Assembly: GCA_029204225.1 (NCBI GenBank)
Contig: CM055095.1
Span: 42,065,723 to 42,129,722 of the forward strand
DNA length: 64,000 bases
Reading direction: 5' to 3'
Origin: Diphasiastrum complanatum
Lineage: Eukaryota; Streptophyta; Lycopodiopsida; Lycopodiales; Lycopodiaceae
The notes beneath the pieces were generated by a model. It did not search any database. It was not told the DNA's origin and saw only the letters and a list, made by a program, of their open reading frames with translations. Position 1 is the stretch's first letter; the number at the start of each line of letters is the position of its first letter. The translations under genes and the position numbers were made by a program. This document shows, piece by piece, positions 46,371 through 56,766 of the stretch.

Positions 46371-46544
46371 CTGGTGGATGAGTGTATTCTGCACCACTGC
46401 TGTGGCAGTGGTGGTGTCCCACAAATCTAAGGGCGGGGAATGATACCACCATTTTGAGGAGATGGTGCTATCATCCCCATCTCCATTGGATGGTTGTTGC
46501 ACCACCGCTGCCGCTCCAATGGTGGTGCAGAATATGCTCATCCT
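46371..46544. mobile_element. Small inverted-repeat transposon (MITE) in intron 1 of copy 2
   Basis: Ends GGATGAGTGTATTCTGCACC and its complement GGTGCAGAATATGCTCATCC make an inverted repeat of about 22 bp with one mismatch, and the inner sequence folds further. The paralogous place in copy 1 (near 33147) lacks it, so the empty site is known. Flanks allow a 3-bp duplication (GCT). No coding. Confidence 0.82.
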
Positions 46545-49080
46545 GCTTTAGATAGGGTGTGACCATCGACAAAAACAATATAGGATGTACAATGCATAAG
46601 CAAGTATGGAACAAGCCTTCAGAAAGACTTTAATAGAGGTTTAGGCGGAAAAGGATGTCAGAATAGTTACACGTTTACTTCCTAGTTAAGTTTACGGGAT
46701 TGACGTTTTAGTGGACTCTGCAGTGATTTGTTTATTCACTCTATTGTTTGCTGCCAGTATCACTTTTCAATTTTATCTAAGGAAACGGACAAGCCTTAAA
46801 TGGGGGAATGTTTCAAAATTTAGCAGCTGCAGATATACACAGCCTGTGCAGTGCAACAAAAAGAAAAAATTTGAAAGTTTGTGGGGGAAGGGCGGCGCTG
46901 CCTCCTAGGGCTGCTGCCTAGGAGGAAGGGCCTCAGAGGGGAAACCCTCCCGAAAGTATCTAGTCCTCACTGATCGTATATTGATTGTGAGCGTTAAATA
47001 TACATAACATACGTGCCAGTGTTATAAATATATTGACAAGTATTGAGATTATTGAAATGCTTGGAATTATTGATAACAGTGATGAGTTAAAATCGTAGAG
47101 GTTCTTTGTCATTTTCATTGTCCATACTTTAGACAAATGAAGGTTGTGTGATGCTCACCTTATAATTTCACTTGTAGCCTTCAGCTTGGCTCATTGCATC
47201 ATGTTAGAAGGCTTCATCAATATGTATTCCATGAGCTATAACTCAAGTAGAGGTTACTAGGTTGGTGTTTCTCTACCTATAGGTTGTTTTCACATGAAGT
47301 TCTAAATTCGAGATGGAAGGAATGTTTTTAGTATTGCAGCTTTACTTTTTAGCACTAGCTTCCATTGTACATCCACATATCAACACATAAAGCGTTGCCA
47401 AGATTGGAATGCAAGGCTCCAAGGTATCACTATCGCTTGCAATGTCTTGCGGTACTACAACAGTAAAGACTAATTTAAGCTATAGAAAAAGGTTCTATCT
47501 TGTAAATTGGATTTCAAATTGTAACCATGTATTCACATGGAGATTTGATTGAAAACCTTGCAAACTTCAAGATCCATTGTCCTTTTCTCCATACGCAAGA
47601 TTATTCGTGAGTCAATTAGCTAATCAGGTTTCACTGATGAGGAAGTTGCAATGTCCTTTTGCATCATTGTTGATGAAAGCACTAAAATAGAAATTGATTC
47701 CTTGGTGGAAAAATCTTGCCAGTTAAAGCCAATAAAATAAGTCTCCACTTTACATGACTTTTATGACTCTTAAATTTGCCTAAAGTTGATTATCAGCTAG
47801 ATAAAACAATTATGTTGTGCGAATTTTTCCACAACACATTTGAACAACAGCTTGAGTATGAGTAAGTAGAATTCTTGGGTGACTTTTGTTCAAGGGAATG
47901 ATTTTTGTGGTGAATTTTGAGATGACTTTATGTAAGACACTCTTGTTACTTGTACAAAATGAATCTCCCAATTTTATCTAAGAGCTTTTGAGTGACTTGG
48001 ACTAACTTTTATGAAAATCTTATGATGGTCTTCTCAAGCTCCTTCCATTTAACTTTCTTTACATGTTTCAAGAGTAATCATATGCAAGTCCATCGAGTTC
48101 TCATGGGCATGGTCTAAAGACTTTATTTGGCATTCTAGTTTCAAATACGTAAGTATTTAGTACTTGTGGCATTCTGATTTTTTTCTTGAGACTTCTTATT
48201 TGAGAAGCATGATATCTAATCCAAAGATTGGCAAATTGTGCATTTATTGGTCCTGAAAGAAATGAGCATGTGTGGATGACAATTGTTGAAAGCAACTATA
48301 CTTTTAAATTCTCTTTCTTTACATTGTTTGTAAAAAAGTGTGCCAATTGACCCTTTAGGCTTTGGGCTTACCACTTGATTATTAGAATGTCGACGAAATG
48401 TTTTTGCTTTATATTCAGACTACTATAGTAGCCTCTTCATTTCGAAGTAGCAACTTTTGATTAAAGATTGAATGCCCTAATAAAAATAAGAAATTGGCTA
48501 TGGTTGTAACTTGTTACGATTTTTCTTATTGATACTTGTGAGGGGGATTGCTCACTTAAGAATATTTCATTTGGAACTAATGATTTGTTTTGTCTTAAAG
48601 GATAATTTTTAGGAAATGAAGTTACTTTGTTATAAGACTTTGGCATAGCTCACAATTTATAAACTCTCACTTGGTGCTTAAAGTGAAGGTTCCATTCATG
48701 GCAAATGACCATCAATATATTGTTTTCGCTTGACTTTAGGGTTGCATATTGAGATTTGGGATGTGAAAGTTTTGAATCAAGAGCCAGAGTTGGATGAGTT
48801 ATGTGAAAGAATAAATTTTCATGTGAGGAATCTGGATTGCACAAATATCATTCTTGGATACGAATGATTTTGGAGCAAAGTGGATACTTCGAAAATTGAT
48901 TATTAAAATCATCAGTTATGGTTTATATTGATAGTAGAGTATTTAATTTATCTATTGATGATTTTATTCCACTAGAACCTATGATCTTTACCATGCATGT
49001 GTTAAAATATTTTTTTAATTCTGATTATGATATTTCTTATCTTTTACTTAATTCTAGTTTGCTGTTTTGTTTATGACCTT
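46545..49080. other. Intron/duplication remainder and unassigned sequence
   Basis: Up to about 47300 this matches copy 1. Beyond that it is AT-rich with no supported gene. Part of 47.9-49.1 kb is likely the decayed 5' side of the Gypsy remnant that follows. Confidence 0.45.
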
Positions 49081-49099
49081 GATAGAAATTGCTATATGG

Positions 49100-49790
49100 A
49101 AGTTTTGAATTCTAAGTATGCCAATACACAACTCAAAAAAGGAACCTTGGTTGTGATCCATGTGCTCAAAACTTGGAGACATTACTTATATATATAGTAG
49201 GCATGAATCATCAACCTCCTAAGTATTTTTGTAATCAACTAGACTTAGGGGTCGAAAAGCTTGTTGGCATGATCTAATGTAAGAATTTGATTAGTATTTG
49301 AAAGGTTTGAAAAATGAAGTAGTTGATATCTCAGTCGAGTTGGTGAAGTAGATGAACTTTGCTTCACAGACCTTTCTACCCACTTTTACCTTTCACTTAA
49401 AGGACTCTCTCACAACGACAGATATTGTGGTTGCATTTAGCAAGAAGTTGAGTTTGGTGATATATGCATTGGTGAATCTAGAATTCATGGCACCTAGTCG
49501 AGTGAGGAAGGAGAAGGTAAAAGTAAAATATCCCATTTTTGTTTGAAATTGACTTTTGTCAAAAAATTAAAAAAAGTTTGTGTACTTGATGATGTCAAGG
49601 TTTAAAGCAACATCTTGTTCATTTGGGAGTACAAAGGACATCGGATTTAATTCAAAGGGATTTTTGTTGGCCAAAGATCAAGCCTTTTGTAGAATCCTGT
49701 GGTACAAAATGTAAACAGTGTTAGCTTACAAAGGACGAACGGTTGACAGTCGCAGGGGAAGTGGGGGAATTGATGTCTTACAGTATATCA
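49100..49790 (+). pseudogene. Decayed Gypsy RNase H and integrase zinc finger
   Basis: The plus strand reads VVIHVLKTWRHYLY at about 49150. It then has LRGRKACWHDLM..EFD, which parallels ELRGRKARWAELMQEFD of the better-kept Gypsy at 58.2 kb. At 49611-49760 it reads HLVHLGVQRTSDLIQRDFCW, CGTKCKQC and TKDERLTVAG, which is the HHCC integrase zinc finger. Many stops and shifts interrupt it. It is an older copy of the lineage at 56.4-59.4 kb. Confidence 0.7.
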
Positions 49791-50030
49791 TTGGTGGGCA
49801 AGGAGCTTTATTGAGAAATTGAGCCCGAAAACAAGGATTTCTAGATCTGAAATTTGGAAATTGGCTGTTCTGGGAATCGGGAAAATGGCTATAACTTTCT
49901 CTACGCTTATTGGATTTCTATGAGATTTAGCAAGTTGTTGGGGTGCTGAATTGCTGGTAGGGAGCCTGAAAATCTGAAAATTTTTAGAAACCTTTGATTA
50001 TGCTCAAATATATAGGTTTTGGACCTTTTT
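49791..50030. other. No clear feature
   Basis: Short non-coding stretch between the Gypsy and LINE remnants. Confidence 0.4.
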
Positions 50031-50375
50031 TCAAACTTCTGGAGTTGAAACTTTTGGCCCCAATCGATGAAGGTTGGTGACAAGTGAGCTTTCAAAGCTC
50101 AATTCTTTATTCCACAATTTTTGACAATCTGGTGGTGTCCAACTTCTCACTATCAAGTGCATGAAGATGTAGAGGGTCAACCTCCACATCATGAATCTCC
50201 CCTGCCTATTCGCTATCCAGGCATTGAAATCACCCAAAAGCAGCATATCCGCTTTTGAATATGAAGTAATGTTTAATAAAAGGTCCTCATTTGGGGAGCT
50301 TGGTCCTCCACAAATGCATACACATCCCTCTCCAATGTTTCATGGACCATCTCAAAACGCCTTTTCGAAACAGTA
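50031..50375 (-). pseudogene. LINE endonuclease fragment
   Basis: On the minus strand the frame reads SKADMLLLGDFNAWIANRQG. LLLGDFNA is the conserved GDFN motif of AP-type endonucleases of non-LTR elements. Only this part of the domain remains. It lies opposite in orientation to the RT fragment at 51.3 kb, so they come from different insertions or an inversion. Confidence 0.65.
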
Positions 50376-51280
50376 AAGAATCGGCAAATTGGTTTTGTTT
50401 TCTTTTTCCCCAACGGGGATTTTATTTCTGGCCTTCTACAAAACACGTGTATTTTTAGTGTTTGATTCACAATGTAGATTATAGTCAACCAACAATCAAT
50501 CTTGAATTTTGACTTGGGAGATAGAACTCCCGAGTCCCACCTATTGTCATGATTCATATGTAACTCGAGTCTCACCTATTGTCATAATCCATACTACATA
50601 CATTGATGGTCAAGACTCAAGGGTCATGCAACATCCCTTGGAAGTTGGCATGGTCTCAACTCTCTCTAAACCCTAAATATAACACTGATCTGCAACTTGT
50701 AACACTAATTAGTAAGATCAAATTATTCTAGATTCTATTATTACATTGATTATGAATAAGTAATGATCAATGCTTCTAACATTGCTCTAGATTCTAATAC
50801 ATGTTTCATCTCATTCCCTATCCTCACTTAAAAAAAAAAACATTACTCTCTCTCTACCTCATACTTGAAATTACCATGCGTCGTAAGAAGACGACCTATG
50901 AGATCAACGAAGGGAGAGGCTCATTGACTTTCTCTTTAGTTCTTCTTCAGGGGCCCTTTGGTGTGAATTTAATTTTTTTGCACCACCTCCTGCATTAGTT
51001 GACCTACACACTTGGATAAAATACTCTAAATCTCTACATACTATCCCTATTGCTTCTCCCATCATCATCTTACCTTTCAACCTTTTCACACCTTGCTTGA
51101 TCGTTTAGTCTATTAAGAATCGTTGTGCAAGAGATATTAAAGTCCTAGAAGTAAAACTTCTTATCCATGCAAATGACATACTTTTCCCCATTCTAGCGGA
51201 CTTCTTTAATCATGCAGTCACTTAGGGCTCCCCCACTTTCTAGTGCACCAATGTCATACATCCCATCCAGAGCTTCCCAT
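50376..51280. other. No clear feature
   Basis: AT-rich, short frames only. The part next to 51280 may be degraded LINE sequence. Confidence 0.35.
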
Positions 51281-51284
51281 GAAA

Positions 51285-52050
51285 TTAGAAAACTACTGCA
51301 CTATCATTATTGGCAACATTATCGCCAAAGTATATGGCTTAGTCTTATAGACAACACTTAGCTGCGAAGCCGAGATCAGACATGTAGATGCTTTGGGGCA
51401 TGCAAGTTTTTGATCTCATTACTCTACTTCTGATCATACTTTCACATTGAGATCTATTATTGAGGAGGGCAGATCCAAACATGAGCATGTATATTGTTGT
51501 AACTTGTTTCGTGGATTTTCGGAAGGCCTATGATTCCGTTTCGAGACACTTACTTATCCAGAGATTATAGGACCTTGGTTTCCATTCTGATACAATATTG
51601 GCGATTGTAGCTCTATATGAGAGAGTGATAGGCTGTTTTCGATCAAAGGAGGACATCACACCATCAGTTGAAGCTCACTCTCCACTATCTTGTTTGGACT
51701 TCACATTGATTTGCTGAAGAGGATGATTATGCAGGATGGAGGTGAGGAATTTACTTTATGTGACCTGCTGATTTTTATTCTGCTCCATGACGATGATGTG
51801 GTCCTCATGTCGAGGTCCAGAGAAGTATTACAGAGACATCTGGATGCATAATGCTCTTTTTGTTCATGTTGGGAATTGACGGTGAATTGCGAATGCCAAA
51901 GTGATGGTCTTTAACATCTCCTATGAATTCATGCAAAGGCTGGAAGTTTTATGAGATGGCACCCCTTGGAAGTAGTCTCTTCATATACATACCTTAGCGT
52001 TCTTGTCATTGATCCGACTTTTAGTGTGAGACAAGGGACATGGATCTTTA
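51285..52050 (+). pseudogene. LINE reverse transcriptase fragment
   Basis: Across frames the plus strand reads GNIIAKVYGLVL, DHTFTLRSIIEEGRSKHEHV, VDFRKAYDSVSRHLL..RL..LGF, a degraded SPLS...LHIDLL segment, and LLHDDDVVLMSRS in place of the catalytic F/YADD box. This is the RT order of plant non-LTR retrotransposons. Frameshifts near 51520 and 51700 and the HDDD box show it is dead. Confidence 0.75.
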
Positions 52051-53351
52051 GTTCAACTTGATAGGTTTTGTTTCAGACGATACATTCGTGATGCTCCAAG
52101 TGTGTCACGCTTGTTTATACCATGGTAACTTTGACAACTGTGTATGCAACTGAGACTTAGTGTATGGGCCTCACTTCCTCTTATTGGGCCAATATATCCC
52201 ATCCACAGACATTGTGCTCTCACGGATGATCTGAATTGGCGGAGTTTTCAATTCCTCCACTTCAGGTTGAGGTGCATGGATCATAGTTTCCATGAATCAG
52301 GGTTTGAACCTTGAATTCGAATTGAACAAGTATTTTGGAGCAAATTTGAATCGTTTTTCAGTTCGAACCCAAAAAAAAAATGCCCGATTCATTGTTGATT
52401 ACCAGTCTTGATATTTTATTGTGATTTGAATTATTGTTTTAACTTGTATTTGAGATTTTGTCACTTTGGTCCGCTAATGATTCATGAAGTTGGAGTTTGG
52501 CATTTTTGAGAGAGAGAGGCTATGTAGTCACTGGTTACTAGTACGATGTATATACTATCATCATTGATGTTTGTTCAATTGCAAAAGATTTTGCTCGTAG
52601 TTCAAATTGTTCAATGCAACTAGAGGTTACCAAACTACCAGTCTTCACTCTCAAGTTTCAATGCACAAATAGGTAGACAAGTCAATGCACGTGTCACAAA
52701 CAAAACAATTATTAGTAATATTATATAAAGTGTTGTAAATAGCATTCAAAATCTATTTTTATAAGAATAAAAGGCTTAGCATTGAAAAAAAATGGCTCAA
52801 ACCGTTTTCCAATTCGAATCGGCCAAACTATAACACAAAAGGATAGCAACAAGACCATACATCCCCTACACAACTTTCATGCCATCACGATTATTGCATA
52901 GTCACGGTTTTCATCTCTCGTGGTATTCCCAGTCAGTGTGTCTACTCACCTCCCCAGTACCTTTGTCTGTTTTCGAAGGGCATGCACCACTATATTTTAT
53001 CTACAGATCTTATGTGTATAGAGTCTGGGATGGACCCCTCTATTTTGTGGAGGTTGATTGTGTGGGTGGCCCTATTTGCCCTATACACCTAGATATTGGC
53101 TTATTACGTGGATTAAGATTTCTAGCCTCACGGGATCACCTCCCTTGTGAATGGGACGTATGACATTGGTACACTAAGAGGTAGGGAAGCCTTGAATCAC
53201 AACTTGATTAAAAAGATCAGAAAGGATGGGAGAGAGTATATCTTTCGGATCGATAAGAAGTTCTGCTTCCAAGTCTTCAATATCACGGGCACGACAACTA
53301 TTAAGGTGTTTAATGGATTCAAATATCATGTTGGGGGTGAATAGGTTGAAG

Positions 53352-53354
<3 letters not shown>
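52051..53354. other. No clear feature
   Basis: Short plus-strand frames at 52879-53163 and 53147-53344 are unrecognised. Possibly LINE 3' sequence at its left end. Confidence 0.35.

Positions 53355-53437
<83 letters not shown>
53355..53437. repeat. (GA)n microsatellite
   Basis: About 41 uninterrupted GA units. Confidence 0.98.
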
Positions 53438-53439
<2 letters not shown>

Positions 53440-53695
53440 GCAAAGGGTGTTTCTAGGATTTGCTTGGGATGTTTTTTGTTTTTTGTTCTTTTTGCAATAT
53501 GGGTCTCAAAAAACATGATTTTATATGGGGGATTCGATGGTAGTTTTTCGAAATGTTTTAAAACATTGCAAGGACTCTATTTTTATCAGATACTGCTAAT
53601 TGTATCAGTCTAATTTTTGCGTGATATTGTGCAAATGTTTTTTTGTTGGATATCCTGCAAATTATTTTGACACTTTCGCTTTTCACAACCAAAAT

Positions 53696-53698
<3 letters not shown>

Positions 53699-53734
<36 letters not shown>
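53699..53734. repeat. (TA)n microsatellite at the left edge of hAT K
   Basis: TA run followed by ACACATAT and then the hAT end CAGAGTTGCA. Confidence 0.95.
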
Positions 53735-53740
<6 letters not shown>

Positions 53741-53858
53741 CAGAGTTGCAGCAGATCGCGATCCGCTGCAAGCACGTTACGGATCGGACGATTTGGAATG
53801 GCAACGTTCCGAGACCAGAAATGCAGTCTCAGAACGTGCAACAAAAATGCAAATTTTC

Positions 53859-53896
53859 TTATGTGGGCCGCGAGCAGGCAGCCCGCGGCCCACATA
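53859..53896. repeat. GC-rich palindrome
   Basis: TATGTGGGCCGCG and its complement CGCGGCCCACATA flank a short AGCAGGCAGCC centre, forming a 13-bp stem close to the left end of hAT K. Confidence 0.85.
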
Positions 53897-54223
53897 AAAA
53901 ACTTTGCTTTCTTGGAGTGTAATAGAGAGAGATGGTGATGGTGGATTGTAGCCATCTTGGAGCATTGTTCAGTGTGTGATCAGCACGGTGGTAGCGACGA
54001 GGCAGTGGCGTTTCTCTCCAAAACAGTTTTAGGTAGGTTTTGTCTTCACATCTTGGAAGCTCATGGAATGTAGGCAATGTAATGAAATGGTTTTTAGCTT
54101 CAATTCATCTGCATTGAACCCCACAGACATGCTTATCATGTTAGTTTCCCCATTGTTGCTTGTAGCAAAAGATGTGAATCTCGAGCCTCTTTTCCATGTG
54201 TTTTTGGATCTTTTGGTAAATTG

Positions 54224-54455
54224 TCATGTAGTCATCCGATTGAGGTGCAAATTGAGGCTAAATTGTGCTTCTTCATGCTCACAAACATGCTTAGGCTATT
54301 AGTTTTGGCTGTCATCGCTTGGTGAGAAAGTTTTCAATGGCATGCCCAAATCATGTGTTTTCTAGGGTTTAGGGGTCTTGTAGGCATGCGATTGAGTTGC
54401 AGTCTGAAGCTGCACTATGTTTCTTCATTCCCATAGGAATGCCTAGGATGCTTGT
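54224..54455 (+). repeat. Subterminal repeat units of hAT K, left side
   Basis: Two units of the form GATTGAG(G/T)TGCA...TG(C/T)(T/A)(T/C)...TTCTTCAT..C...(A/G)GGC. The inverted counterparts are at 60570-60792. Confidence 0.6.
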
Positions 54456-54655
54456 TTTGATGAGTTCAAGGTCCAGGACACGTTTTGCAGCTTGAACCTG
54501 TTGTCGATGCAACAAAATGGCAGGTTTTTTTCGATGTTGGGTTTAGGGTTGTTGTAAGCAATTGCATCCGAATGTTGTTGTTACCAATGGAATGTACTGA
54601 CATGTGATTGTTTGCTTCCTCTTTTGCAGGTCTAATACATTGACAATTTCACACG

Positions 54656-55955
54656 ATGCCGGTCCTTGGTAGAGGGATTTGGTCAGAGGTTGAGTTGATA
54701 GAGGGGGGTGTGGCTACGCACCAAGGACCTGGTGCCCGCAGATGGAGATGCTTGCATCGTGGTGGGGTCTTTACTGGTTCTCTTACCAGGGTCAGGACCC
54801 ACTTACTACGGCTCATTAGGCCAGATGGGCGTGCATATCCATTTGCCCTCGCATATCAGATGTAGAGCACATACGGGCTTGACGGTACGTCTCTTGAGCC
54901 ATTGAAACCATCTCAGAGCTCTATTCATAGGTCCGTGGTAGGAGCAGGGACTAGAGTAGGTGCAAGGTCCAGTGCAGGTGTAGGGTCCAATGCAAGTGTA
55001 GGGCCTGGAGCAGATGCAAAGGCAGGGCCTAGTCACACGGGGGGGATGTTCCTAGAGCTACCAGCACACGAGGAGGAGACTATCACATGGGAGTTGAGCT
55101 CCATTCACAAAATGTGGCAAACGTAAGAATTCTTTGCTGCTCTTTATCGCTACATTTGTTTCACTTTGCAAAGTACCACATTGTTTGTATATGTCTAAGA
55201 AATGTTATTTTTTGCACATATGGATGCTCGATATTGAGTGATGGATGGACTGACACTCGTCCGCGATCTATCGACAATATCCTAGTATCTTGCCCGCTTG
55301 GCATAGTCTTCCTACGAGGCGTGGATGCACTCGAGCTGGTTTAGCCATCACGGCCGAGTTCATCTATGAGGCAGTCAGAGATGTAGTGCAGGAGATTGGG
55401 GTAGATCACGTGGTTCAAGTTGTCACAGACAACGCCAGGAACCGCATACAGATGGGAGAGCTGGTGATGAGGGAGCACCCCAGTATTGTGTGGACCCCAT
55501 GTTGCACATTGCATCGATCTTCTCATTCACGACATGGTCACACTTCCATGGGTTCGTGAGGCACAATTTTTGCCACTTTGTAAAGCCTTTTCCACTTGTT
55601 AGTTGTTCTAGGCCCCTAACCACTTTAAGCTTTTAATGGATTTTTGTTTAATGTTTTTCTTGCAGCTCACCTCTCAGGCCATTCGGTGGTGAACTTCGTC
55701 ACCAGGAAGAAGCGCGTGTTGGCATTGTTTTGTACCTTCTCGCGACTGGACCTGAATCGCACTCGCTTTGCCTACCTTTTCCTGGTTCTCGAGTGACTAT
55801 GCGTCTTATGAGATCATTTGCAGAGGGTGGCATCCGGTGAGGGATTTTATGAGTTCAAAAATTGCATGACAAAGGCAGTGCTTTTCCAAGACATAGTGTT
55901 TGGAGGACTTTTGGACACGGTGAGGCGCTTCAGAGATTTGACTTGGACGATGATA
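54656..55955 (+). pseudogene. hAT K transposase (BED and DUF659), broken
   Basis: The BED-type zinc finger lies near 54730-54835: WRCLHRGGVFTGSLTRVRTH, where the second cysteine of the usual CxxC is replaced by R. After frameshifts the DUF659 catalytic domain follows: ILSDGWTDTRPRSIDNILVS (first D, near 55238), VVQVVTDNARNRIQMGEL (second D, near 55425), then TPCC with a one-base loss before HCIDLLIHDMV (near 55500). Near 55670-55950 lie FVTRKKRVLALF and TRFAYLFLVLE. A hAT transposase cuts and pastes elements; this copy cannot. Closest relative in the window is the hAT L frame. Confidence 0.85.
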
Positions 55956-56158
55956 GGTATTACTCCTCCCACTTTCTTTTCGTTTCAGTTTCACTTTGCT
56001 TTCGTGCCTTTGAAAGATGACTAACTATTTGCAATGTCACTTGCGCAGGAAGGACAATGTTACGAGCACGTGACCAGTGCCGAACCCTAGAGAACACAGG
56101 AGGTCAGATACCACAGTCAGGGTCGTGTCCAGCATACATGACCAACAGGGCAAGACAG

Positions 56159-56412
56159 TGTGAGTAGTGTGCCAGCACGTCCATAGCTATGGCGGGCCTA
56201 ACACAGCCTAGGGACCCTGTCAACAGGATAGGGCCCCACGTTGGGTCCCGACGTGCAGTCGGCCACGTCAGAGCCACGTGGCCGACACTTGGCAGTATGC
56301 ATGCTACCAGGCCTCACACTGGGCTAGGAGGGGCTTGCTCCATATCAGGGAGTAGGCAAGGCTGGGTGGATCAGTTAGTGTTTGCCCTACTGTAGTGTTA
56401 GGATCTCTTACA
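56159..56412 (+). repeat. Putative 5' LTR of Gypsy element
   Basis: TGTGAGTAGTGTGCC...CTCTTACA, about 254 bp, ends one base before the PBS. GC-rich with direct repeats of GGCCACGTC-like blocks. The start is chosen by the TG and is uncertain. Confidence 0.5.
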
Positions 56413-56413
56413 C

Positions 56414-56426
56414 TGGTATCAGAGCC
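56414..56426 (+). other. Primer binding site of Gypsy element
   Basis: TGGTATCAGAGCC, initiator tRNA-Met type. Confidence 0.85.
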
Positions 56427-56766
56427 ATCTCCTTCTTTGGGAGCTTAGTAGCAGCAGGGGAGAAAGTAGAGAGATTTCTTAGAATCTCTTCCACTTTTCA
56501 GTAGTAAGTAGAGCAGGGCCTGCGCTGGAAAATCAGCCTTCTACTGAGTGAATTGTGGAGTAAACTTCTGTTTATTAGATAAGTTTTGAGCCAAATTCAT
56601 AGAGCAGGTCCAGTGCTGGGCAGGGAGAGGTTGGTAGCAAATCGGCCTCTGTTTTTAAGTGAGAATCAGTGATTTTTGAGCGGTTTCAGGATAGAAACCT
56701 TGGAGCAGGGCCAGTGCTGAAAGAGCAGCCTTCTTCCTTAAGTTTCGAGGGGAAATTCGGGACAAC
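56427..56766 (+). repeat. Gypsy leader with three GAGCAGGGCC units
   Basis: GAGCAGGGCCTGCGCTG, GAGCAGGTCCAGTGCTG and GAGCAGGGCCAGTGCTG recur about every 100 bp (56512, 56602, 56703), each followed by an (A/C)AGCCTTCT or similar segment. No gag follows; the leader runs directly into protease. Confidence 0.7.

Larger units (their letters stand above)
44000..47300 (+). repeat. Segmental duplication, copy 2 (MADS locus)
   Basis: Colinear partner of 30640-34050, about 13.1-13.4 kb downstream in the same orientation. It differs by a shorter GA run, two instead of four upstream units and a 170-bp element inserted in intron 1. Confidence 0.85.
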
